NCBI RefSeq assembly: GCF_002813775.1
Contig: NZ_CP020370.1
Location: 744,001-808,000, forward strand
DNA length: 64,000 nt
DNA from: Candidatus Thiodictyon syntrophicum
Lineage (GTDB): Bacteria > Pseudomonadota > Gammaproteobacteria > Chromatiales > Chromatiaceae
Reading direction: 5' to 3'
The translations under genes and the position numbers were made by a program. Below are positions 36,954-44,508 of this stretch, piece after piece; position 1 is the stretch's first letter; every line of letters starts with the position of its first letter. The notes under the pieces were generated by a model, which was not told where the DNA came from, searched no databases, and saw nothing but the letters and a program-made list of their open reading frames with translations.

Positions 36954-38000
36954 ATGACGATACCGGGACCCCAAGCAACGCGCTTCACGGCCCGTACCGA
37001 ACCCGCCGGGCACTGCTTCGACGTGGCGCCCGGGGAAACCTTGCTGGCCGCCGCCCTGCGCCAGACGGTCGGCCTGCCCTACGGTTGCCGCAACGGCACC
37101 TGCGGCTCCTGCGCCGCGCGACTGCTCGCGGGCCAAGTGACCTACCCGAGTGGCAAGACCGAGGGCCTGGCGGGTAAGCCGGCGGGCTCCTGCCTCACCT
37201 GCCAGGCGGTCCCACTCTCCGACATCGTACTCCAGGTCGCCGAGGTCAAGGGGATCGCCCGGCTCGAGGTCCGCATCCTGCCCTGTCGGGTCGCGCGCAA
37301 AGAGCCGCTCTGCCACGACGTGGTGCGCCTGCTCCTCAAGCTCCCGGACGGGCAGCGCCTCCAGTTCCTCGCCGGGCAATACCTGGAATTCATCCTGCGC
37401 GACGGGCGCCGCCGCGCCTTCTCCATCGCCAACGCCCCCCATGACGACGCCTTCATCGAACTGCATGTGCGCCGCGTCCCCCAGGGCCGGTTCACCGGCT
37501 GGATCTTCGAGGAGCTGCAGGAGAAGTCCATCCTGCGCATCCAGGCGCCGCTCGGCACCTTCACCCTGCGCGAGGAGTCCGACCGGCCGCTGCTCCTGAT
37601 CGGCGGCGGCACCGGCTTCGCGCCGCTCAAGGGGATGATCGAGCACGCCTTTCATGTCGGCATCGAGCGCCCCATGCACCTCTACCGGGGGGTGCGCTCG
37701 CGGCCTGACCTGTACCTGCCCGAGCTGCCCCGCGACTGGGTGCGGGCGCACGCCAACCTGCGCTACACCCCGGTCCTGTCGCAACCGGACCCGGACTGGA
37801 GCGGGCGCACCGGCCTGGTCCACGCGGCGGTCGCGGCCGACTATCCGGATCTGAGCGGCTTCGACGTCTACTTGAGCGGCCCGCCGCCGATGGTCGAGGC
37901 CGGGCGGCGCGCCTTCGCCGCCGCCGGCCTGCCGCCCGAGCACCTGTTTTCCGACGCCTTCGAGTATGGCGCCGATGCCCCCGACAAACCGCTCGACTGA
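36954..38000 (+). CDS. 2Fe-2S ferredoxin/flavin reductase (CDP-6-deoxyglucoseen reductase-like)
   Basis: 348 residues. The N-terminal plant-type ferredoxin domain carries CRNGTCGSCAAR and a later SCLTCQ as cluster cysteines. A ferredoxin-NADP reductase-like module follows: FLAGQYLEFIL, RRAFSIANAPHD (FAD) and LLIGGGTGFAPLKGMIEHA (NAD(P)H), ending in YLSGPPPMVEAGRRAF. A UbiB/Fre-like or CDP-6-deoxy-delta-3,4-glucoseen reductase annotation is usual for this layout. Electron acceptor not clear from context. Confidence 0.88.
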   Translation: MTIPGPQATRFTARTEPAGHCFDVAPGETLLAAALRQTVGLPYGCRNGTCGSCAARLLAGQVTYPSGKTEGLAGKPAGSCLTCQAVPLSDIVLQVAEVKGIARLEVRILPCRVARKEPLCHDVVRLLLKLPDGQRLQFLAGQYLEFILRDGRRRAFSIANAPHDDAFIELHVRRVPQGRFTGWIFEELQEKSILRIQAPLGTFTLREESDRPLLLIGGGTGFAPLKGMIEHAFHVGIERPMHLYRGVRSRPDLYLPELPRDWVRAHANLRYTPVLSQPDPDWSGRTGLVHAAVAADYPDLSGFDVYLSGPPPMVEAGRRAFAAAGLPPEHLFSDAFEYGADAPDKPLD

Positions 38001-38121
38001 GGCCCCGGCGCCCGCCCTGGCCTGGGCACACCAGACACCCACCGCCGCCGCGGCCCTTGCCTGCGACACCCCTAAGCGGTCAAACTCCCAGGCCCGGCCG
38101 GGGTTTGCCCCGACCAAGACC

Positions 38122-38769
38122 ATGAGGATCGCCCCGATGCGTCCAGTCCCAACCGGCATCGCCCTCGTCGTGCTCGCCCTACTCAGCGCCCTGCTGGGCG
38201 CCGGCTGTTCATCGACGACCCAACTCACCTCCACCTGGCGTGACCCGGGGGCCGCCCCCAGGCCCTATCGCAACCTGCTGGTATTCGGTATCGCCGCCAA
38301 CGGCAACGTCCGGCGTGCCTATGAGAACAACTTCGTCGTCGCGCTGCGGGCACGTGGGGTCAAGGCGCGGGCCGGCCATGACCTGCTGCCCGAGGGCGGT
38401 CTGGGCGAGGTCAACGCGGTCAAGCGGGTGGTCGGCCAGTCCGGGGCGGACGGGATCATCGTCACCCACCTGGTGGGCGCAACCGCCCAGACCGTCGTTG
38501 TCTCGCCCCGCAGCTATGTCGACCCGAACCTCTACGGCAGCCTCTATCCCTATTATCAACGCGTCTTCGGCTATGTCACGGAGCCCGGCTACTACGCCAC
38601 CTACCCGGTGCTCCAGTTGGAGACCAATCTCTATGACGCCGCCCGCCAAAAGCTGGTCTGGTCCACCCGCTCCGAGACCATGGACCCCGGCTCGGAGACG
38701 ACCACCATCAAGGACGTCATCGCCGCCGTCACCCAGGGCTTAGCTGCCGCCGGCTATCTCCCCAATTAG
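38122..38769 (+). CDS. DUF4136-like lipoprotein
   Basis: 215 residues from MRIAPMRP; an ATG 5 codons later is equally possible. The lipoprotein signal ends in the lipobox LLGAGC. The mature part (STTQLTSTWRDPGAAPRPYRNLLVF) resembles DUF4136-type lipoproteins. A Tyr-rich stretch (YGSLYPYYQRVFGYVTEPGYY) follows. Probably periplasmic or outer-membrane anchored; function unknown. Confidence 0.75.
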   Translation: MRIAPMRPVPTGIALVVLALLSALLGAGCSSTTQLTSTWRDPGAAPRPYRNLLVFGIAANGNVRRAYENNFVVALRARGVKARAGHDLLPEGGLGEVNAVKRVVGQSGADGIIVTHLVGATAQTVVVSPRSYVDPNLYGSLYPYYQRVFGYVTEPGYYATYPVLQLETNLYDAARQKLVWSTRSETMDPGSETTTIKDVIAAVTQGLAAAGYLPN

Positions 38770-38913
38770 CCCAGGGGCACCCGGGAGCGCCGGGCACCAG
38801 CCCGTCGCGTAACGATGCCCCCACGCCTGGCGCCCGCAACCGCCCGGGCTCGCCGACCTGGTCGCCGTGCAGTTGTATCTGAATCCTGCCAGACTGGTGA
38901 GAACACCGAGACG

Positions 38914-41900
38914 ATGGACGCACCCCGCCCGCCGATGCAGCTCGAACAACTCCAGACCAATGCGGCCATCCGCGGCATCCTCCCCGAGGCCCTGGTGACG
39001 GTCGTCAGCGTCGCGTGGTTCGGCTCCGAGGCGCTGGAACTGACCTACAAGACCCCGGCCGGCAAGGTCGCCAACGAGCTGCTCTACCGCCACGACGAGC
39101 CCCGCCTGGAACTGGTCGAGCAGGGCCGTCCCTGGAGCTTCGATGGCGACGGCGCGCTCTTCCGGTTGGTGTCGGAGGCGCACCGCATTCGGCTGGCCCA
39201 CCTGTTCGACCCGGTGCTGGCGGTGCATACCTCCATGGTCGACCCGCTGCCGCACCAGATCACCGCCGTCTACGAGGCCATGCTGCCGCGCCAGCCGCTA
39301 CGCTTTCTGCTGGCCGACGACCCGGGCGCCGGCAAGACCATCATGGCGGGCCTGCTCATCAAGGAACTGATCGCCCGCGGTGACCTGCAACGCTGCCTGA
39401 TCGTCTGCCCCGGCAGCCTGGCCGAGCAGTGGCAGGACGAGTTGTATCGCCGCTTCCACCTACCCTTCGAGATTCTCACCAACGACAAGCTGGAGGCGGC
39501 GCGCACCGGCAACTGGTTCCTGGAGACCAACCTCGCCATCGCCCGCCTCGACAAGCTCTCGCGCAATGAGGAGGTGCAGCAGAAGCTTGAGATCCCTGAT
39601 TGTCGATGGGACCTGGTGGTCTGCGATGAGGCCCACAAGTTGTCCGCTACGGTGTTCGGCGGCGAGGTCAAATACACCAAGCGCTACAAGCTCGGCCAGC
39701 TCCTCTCGACCCTGACCCGGCACTTTCTCCTGATGTCGGCCACGCCGCACAACGGCAAGGAAGCGGACTTCCAGCTCTTCATGGCGCTCCTCGACGGCGA
39801 CCGCTTCGAGGGCCGCTTCCGCGACGGTGTACATACCGCCGATTGCTCCGACCTGATGCGCCGCATGGTCAAGGAAAGCCTGCTCAAGTTCGACGGCACG
39901 CCGCTGTTCCCTAAGCGCATCGCCTACACCGTGCCCTATAAGCTCTCGGACGCCGAGGCCGCGCTTTACCAGAGCGTCACCGGGTACGTCCGCGAGGAGT
40001 TCAACCGCGCCGAGGCCCTGGAGAACGACAAACGCGCCGGCACCGTCGGCTTTGCCCTGACCATCCTGCAACGGCGCCTCGCCTCCTCGCCCGAGGCCAT
40101 CTACCAGTCCCTGCGCCGACGCCGCGAACGGCTGGAAAGCCGTCTGCGCGAGCTTGTGCTTGGGAGCGCGGGCGTCCCGCCCGCGTCTGGGGAACTGGAT
40201 GCCGAGGACCTCGAAGACCTCGAAGACGCCCCCGACAACGAGGTCGAGGCCGCCGAGGAGGCGATCCTCGACCAGGCCACCGCGGCGCGTTCGATGACGG
40301 AACTGCGCATTGAAATCGACACCCTCCGCCGACTCGAAGCCCAGGCCCTGGCGGTGCGCCGCACCGCCAACGACACTAAATGGTGCGAGCTGGCGAGTCT
40401 GCTTGGCGAGGTCTTCACCCCGGCCGCGTTGGGCGAGCGCATCGAAGAACCCAAGGCACCTTACGGAGCGGGACCTATTGCGCCGCCCACGCCGTCGCCG
40501 CACCAGAAGCTGGTCATCTTCACCGAACACCGCGACACGCTGAACTACCTGGAGGGCCGCATCACCACCTTGCTCGGGCGCAAGGAGGCCGTCGTCATCA
40601 TCCACGGCGGCATCGGTCGGGAAGCCCGACTGAAGGTGCAGGAGTCCTTCAAGCACGACCCCGAAATCCAGGTCCTGCTGGCCACCGACGCCGCGGGCGA
40701 GGGCATCAACCTCCAGCGCGCCCATCTGATGGTCAACTACGACCTGCCCTGGAACCCCAACCGGCTGGAGCAGCGCTTCGGGCGCATCCACCGCATCGGC
40801 CAGACCGAGGTCTGCCACCTGTGGAATCTGGTGGCGGACGACACCCGCGAGGGCGATGTCTACCGCAAGCTCTTGGAGAAGCTCGAACAGGCGCGCCAGG
40901 CCCTGGGCGGCCAGGTCTTCGACGTGCTCGGCAAACTCCAGTTCCAGGGCAAGTCACTGCGCGAACTGCTGATCGAGGCGATCCGCCACGGCGAGCGGCC
41001 CGAGGTCAAAGCCTTCCTCACTACGGTGCTCGACACGACGCTCGATCGGGGCCATCTGCAAGAGTTGATCGATGAGCGCGTCCTCGCCCATGACGCCATG
41101 GACGCGAGCGGGGTCCGGCGTATCCGCGAAGACATGGAGCGCGCCGACGCCCGCCGCCTGCAACCGCACTACATCGAGTCCTTTTTCCACGAGGCGTTCA
41201 AACGGCTCGGCGGCACCGCCAAGCAGCGTGAGCCCCGCCGCTACGAGATCAGCCATGTCCCCGCCCCGGTGTGCAACCGCGACCGGCTCATCGGCGTCGG
41301 CGAGCCCGTGCTGCCGCGCTACGAGCGCATCGCCTTCGACAAGACTCTCGTGGCACCCCAGGGTCAGCCGCTCGCCGCCTTCGTCTGCCCCGGCCACCCG
41401 CTGCTCGATGCCGTCATCGACCTTACCCTGGAGCGCAACCGCGACTTGTTGAAGCGCGGTACCGTCCTGGTGGACGAGCGCGATCCTGGCCTGCAACCGC
41501 GGGTACTGTTCTATCTGGAGCACGCCATCCAGGATGCCGGACTGACCCGCGCGGGCGAGCGCCGGGTCGTCTCCAAGCGGATGCTCTATGTGGAGCGGGA
41601 TGCCGACGGCACCACCCGCCACGTCCATTACGCGCCCTATCTCGACTACCGACCCCTGGCAGCGGATGAGCCTGGCGTCGATGCGATCCTCGACCGGCCG
41701 GAGTGCCGGTGGATTCAAGGGAGCGCGGGCGTCCCGCCCGCGAGGCCAACCATCGAGCAACAGGCCCAGGGCTATGCCATCGCCCGCGTCGTACCCGAGC
41801 ACCTCACCGAGGTGCAGGGGAACAAGCTGGACCTCATCGCCAAGACCGAGGCGGCGGTCAAGGATCGCCTCACCAAAGAGATCACCTACTGGGACCACCG

Positions 41901-42522
41901 CGCCGAAGAGCTGAAGCTTCAAGAGTCCGCCGGCAAGCCCAACGCCCGGCTCAACTCCGGGGAGGCGCGTAAGCGTGCCGACCTCCTGCAAGGGCGGCTG
42001 CAAAAGCGGCTGGAAGACCTCAAGCTCGAAGCCCAGCTCTCGCCGTTGCCGCCGGTGGTCCTGGGCGGGCTGCTGGTCGTGCCGATCGGGCTGATCCGCG
42101 TCATGACCGGGTTGGTCGCGGGCGGGACGCCCGCGCTCCCAGACACCCAGGCGAGCGCCGCCCGAGCCCGCGCCGTCGTGATGGACATCGAACGCCGTCT
42201 CGGCTTCGACCCCACCGACCGGGAATTCGACAAGCTCGGCTACGACATCGAGAGTCGCGTCCCCGGCACCGGCAAGCTGCGCTTCATCGAGGTCAAGGGT
42301 CGCGTCTCGGGTGCGGCGACCATCACCGTGACGCGCAACGAGATTCTCTACTCGCTCAACAAGCCGGACGACTTCATCCTTGCCATCGTGGAATTTCTGG
42401 GCGAGGACGCACACAAGGTCCACTACCTGCGTCAGCCGTTCCAGCGGGAGCCGGATTTTGGCGTGACCAGCGTAAACTACGGGTTTGGCGAGCTGCTCGC
42501 GCGGGCGCAACCGCCGGCCTGA
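38914..42522 (+). CDS. SNF2/DEAD-type helicase with C-terminal DUF3883, first gene of an Hma-like defence locus
   Basis: About 1202 residues from MDAPRPPMQLEQL. Walker A is DDPGAGKTIMAG near residue 135, the DEAH box is VVCDEAHKLSA near 238, LLMSATPHNG is motif III, and QRFGRIHRIGQ is motif VI near 620. The C-terminal domain has GYDIESRVPGTGKLRFIEVK near residue 1120, a DUF3883 PD-(D/E)xK-like fold. It is related to DrmD-type helicases. Three copies of one 24-bp palindrome lie in frame at residues about 416, 935 and 1068. Likely DNA translocase of the system. Confidence 0.9.
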   Translation: MDAPRPPMQLEQLQTNAAIRGILPEALVTVVSVAWFGSEALELTYKTPAGKVANELLYRHDEPRLELVEQGRPWSFDGDGALFRLVSEAHRIRLAHLFDPVLAVHTSMVDPLPHQITAVYEAMLPRQPLRFLLADDPGAGKTIMAGLLIKELIARGDLQRCLIVCPGSLAEQWQDELYRRFHLPFEILTNDKLEAARTGNWFLETNLAIARLDKLSRNEEVQQKLEIPDCRWDLVVCDEAHKLSATVFGGEVKYTKRYKLGQLLSTLTRHFLLMSATPHNGKEADFQLFMALLDGDRFEGRFRDGVHTADCSDLMRRMVKESLLKFDGTPLFPKRIAYTVPYKLSDAEAALYQSVTGYVREEFNRAEALENDKRAGTVGFALTILQRRLASSPEAIYQSLRRRRERLESRLRELVLGSAGVPPASGELDAEDLEDLEDAPDNEVEAAEEAILDQATAARSMTELRIEIDTLRRLEAQALAVRRTANDTKWCELASLLGEVFTPAALGERIEEPKAPYGAGPIAPPTPSPHQKLVIFTEHRDTLNYLEGRITTLLGRKEAVVIIHGGIGREARLKVQESFKHDPEIQVLLATDAAGEGINLQRAHLMVNYDLPWNPNRLEQRFGRIHRIGQTEVCHLWNLVADDTREGDVYRKLLEKLEQARQALGGQVFDVLGKLQFQGKSLRELLIEAIRHGERPEVKAFLTTVLDTTLDRGHLQELIDERVLAHDAMDASGVRRIREDMERADARRLQPHYIESFFHEAFKRLGGTAKQREPRRYEISHVPAPVCNRDRLIGVGEPVLPRYERIAFDKTLVAPQGQPLAAFVCPGHPLLDAVIDLTLERNRDLLKRGTVLVDERDPGLQPRVLFYLEHAIQDAGLTRAGERRVVSKRMLYVERDADGTTRHVHYAPYLDYRPLAADEPGVDAILDRPECRWIQGSAGVPPARPTIEQQAQGYAIARVVPEHLTEVQGNKLDLIAKTEAAVKDRLTKEITYWDHRAEELKLQESAGKPNARLNSGEARKRADLLQGRLQKRLEDLKLEAQLSPLPPVVLGGLLVVPIGLIRVMTGLVAGGTPALPDTQASAARARAVVMDIERRLGFDPTDREFDKLGYDIESRVPGTGKLRFIEVKGRVSGAATITVTRNEILYSLNKPDDFILAIVEFLGEDAHKVHYLRQPFQREPDFGVTSVNYGFGELLARAQPPA
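40162..40185 (+). repeat. 24-bp palindrome in helicase gene, copy 1
   Basis: GGGAGCGCGGGCG followed by TCCCGCCCGCG. Translated GSAGVPPA in frame. Identical to the copy at 41719 and the reverse complement of the copy at 42117. Confidence 0.88.
41719..41742 (+). repeat. 24-bp palindrome in helicase gene, copy 2
   Basis: Identical in all 24 bases to the copy at 40162. It is translated GSAGVPPA, in the same orientation and frame. Confidence 0.88.
42117..42140 (-). repeat. 24-bp palindrome in helicase gene, copy 3, inverted
   Basis: Exact reverse complement of the two other copies. Translated AGGTPALP, still in frame. Confidence 0.88.
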
Positions 42523-42610
42523 CTTGCGCAAGAACCCCCGTGCGCAGACCCATATCACCAGTGACCGGATCGACGCCGATATGCCAACACCCTTGCGTTT
42601 GCAGGGCACA

Positions 42611-43924
42611 ATGCTGACAACTTTGCGCTTGCAGGGCTTCAAGAACTTCCGCGATGCCACTCTCGCGCTAGGGCCACTGACCCTGTTGGTCGGCACCAAC
42701 GCGGCCGGCAAGAGCAATGTGCGCGATGCCTTTCGGTTTCTCCACGGCATCGGGCGAGGCTACACCTTGGCCGAGATTATTGGCGAGAAATGGGGCGAGG
42801 GCGGGGTCTTGCAGTGGCGCGGCATTCGCGGTGGGACCCGTGAGGTGGCCTTCGAGGGGCGCACCGATTTTTCGCTTTATGTTGAATTCCTCGCTTTGTA
42901 CCCGAAAGAGATACTCGATGAAAGGCTGCCACCGGATGGCTCGATCGGCGGTGGCGGTGCCTATTTCATCAACGTCGAAGTTGGCGATAACGGAAAGCCC
43001 GCAAAGGTAACCCGCGAACGGCTGACCTTTCGCTCTCTTACCGTCTTTGACTCGCATCCGCCCGACGATCCGATATTGACGGTGCCCCCTGATCCAGATC
43101 ACCTGCCGGTTCGGTTGATGATGGGGGCGAGTCAGCGCGGATCCTATGGACAGAAGCTCAATTGCTTGAGTTTGAGACCCGCTCTCGCACAGGTTGCGGA
43201 GAATGCCAAAGCCAGGGATGTAAGACTGTATGCGAAGATGGTCCTCGACGGGCTGCAATCCATGCGCTTTCTCGACCTGGACCCAGAGGCACTACGCCGC
43301 CCCTCACTACCGGGCCAGACTGTCCTGGGTGATAAGGGTGAGAACCTCTCATCCGTCTTGCAGGCCATCTGCACTAAGCCTGATCTGAAGGCGGCCCTTG
43401 CTTCCTGGATCGCCGAACTGACGCCGATGGACGCCACTGACTTCGATTTCCCAGCCGATCAACAAGGCCGCATCCTGGTCAATTTAGTCGAGAAGAGCGG
43501 CGGGCACATCTCCGCCTACAGTGCCTCCGACGGCACCTTGCGCTTCTTGGCCATGATCGCTGCCCTACTCGGGCCGGAGTCCTCACGCTTCTACTTCTTC
43601 GAGGAGTTGGATAACGGAATCCATCCGGCGCGGCTTCACCTCCTCCTGGGGCTGATCGAGCGTCAAGCCGAGCGCGGCACGGTGCAGATGGTCGCCACCA
43701 CCCATTCGCCAGAATTGCTTGCGCTGCTCGATCGCAAGTCCCTGGAAAACGCCTCGCTCGTCTATCGCCTGCCCGGCAGCAATGAAGGGCGAATCGTTCG
43801 CATACTGGACATTCCAGGTGCGGCCGATCTCATCGCGCAGCAGGACCTTGCAAAGCTCCACTCTACCGGTTGGTTGGAAGATGCCGTCTATTTCTCCGCC
43901 GCGCCGGGCGAGGCGGCCCAATGA
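42611..43924 (+). CDS. AAA ATPase of an ATPase-TOPRIM pair
   Basis: 437 residues from MLTTLRLQGFKNF; an ATG 10 codons upstream begins a near-duplicate of the same stretch (MPTPLRLQG). Walker A is GTNAAGKSN near residue 28. The signature region is SASDGTLRFLAMI, Walker B is FYFFEELDNGIHP near 326, and the H-switch is TTHSPELL. This is the AAA15/21 or OLD-type ATPase fold without a TOPRIM domain of its own. Its stop overlaps the start of the TOPRIM-like gene by 4 bp. It sits between the helicase and the methylase, so it is probably a nested second module. Confidence 0.85.
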   Translation: MLTTLRLQGFKNFRDATLALGPLTLLVGTNAAGKSNVRDAFRFLHGIGRGYTLAEIIGEKWGEGGVLQWRGIRGGTREVAFEGRTDFSLYVEFLALYPKEILDERLPPDGSIGGGGAYFINVEVGDNGKPAKVTRERLTFRSLTVFDSHPPDDPILTVPPDPDHLPVRLMMGASQRGSYGQKLNCLSLRPALAQVAENAKARDVRLYAKMVLDGLQSMRFLDLDPEALRRPSLPGQTVLGDKGENLSSVLQAICTKPDLKAALASWIAELTPMDATDFDFPADQQGRILVNLVEKSGGHISAYSASDGTLRFLAMIAALLGPESSRFYFFEELDNGIHPARLHLLLGLIERQAERGTVQMVATTHSPELLALLDRKSLENASLVYRLPGSNEGRIVRILDIPGAADLIAQQDLAKLHSTGWLEDAVYFSAAPGEAAQ

Positions 43925-44508
43925 ATGTGCTGATCATCCCCGAAGACTTTCGCAAGGATCAGTACATGCTCAAGCCAATCGTCGTGGCCATGCTCACCTA
44001 TCTCGACCGACCCAGGAGCAAGGTCACGGTGCTGACTGAACCTCTGCTCGGCGGCATTGATCAGGCACTCAATCACGACCAGATAAGGAAGATCATCGAG
44101 CGCTACCGAGGCATGGTCGACCTATTCCTGCTCTGCGTCGATCGGGACGGCAATGTCGACCGACGCAAGCGGCTCGATAACATCGAAGAAGCGATGAAGA
44201 GTCACCTGCCTTCCGGCAAGGTGCTCCTTGCCGAGCATGCCTGGCAAGAGATCGAGGTCTGGGTGCTCGCCGGGCTGGACTTGCCGCCCGCCTGGTCCTG
44301 GCAGGCAATTCGTGCCGAGCGCGATCCCAAGGAGAGGTACTTCCAGCCTATTGCCGAGCAACGCCGACTACTTGCCGAGCCGGGCGAGGGCCGCAAGAGC
44401 CTTGGCCTGGAAGCCGCACAACGGTATGGCCAGCGCATACGACAGAAGTGCCCGGAAGACATCCAGGCACTCGAATCACGGATCGGTCAGATCATCGGAA
44501 GCAAATGA
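43921..44508 (+). CDS. TOPRIM/DUF4276-like putative nuclease partner
   Basis: 195 residues. After the first strand VLIIPED the acidic residue E7 sits where TOPRIM domains carry their glutamate. [11 protein letters not shown] supplies D74 and D76 as the DxD motif. Then [17 protein letters not shown] follows, similar to the PEIEAW region of DUF4276. The C-terminal half is helical. ATPase plus TOPRIM pairs occur in several anti-phage systems (Gabija, PARIS, OLD), so nuclease or RNase action triggered by the ATPase is a fair guess. It overlaps both neighbours by 4 bp. Confidence 0.65.
   Translation: MNVLIIPEDFRKDQYMLKPIVVAMLTYLDRPRSKVTVLTEPLLGGIDQALNHDQIRKIIERYRGMVDLFLLCVDRDGNVDRRKRLDNIEEAMKSHLPSGKVLLAEHAWQEIEVWVLAGLDLPPAWSWQAIRAERDPKERYFQPIAEQRRLLAEPGEGRKSLGLEAAQRYGQRIRQKCPEDIQALESRIGQIIGSK

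Noticed and set aside
42581-44508. ATPase-TOPRIM pair as a retron or Gabija system
   Set aside because: No reverse transcriptase or msr-msd structure is present, and the partner lacks a UvrD-like helicase, so neither name fits.
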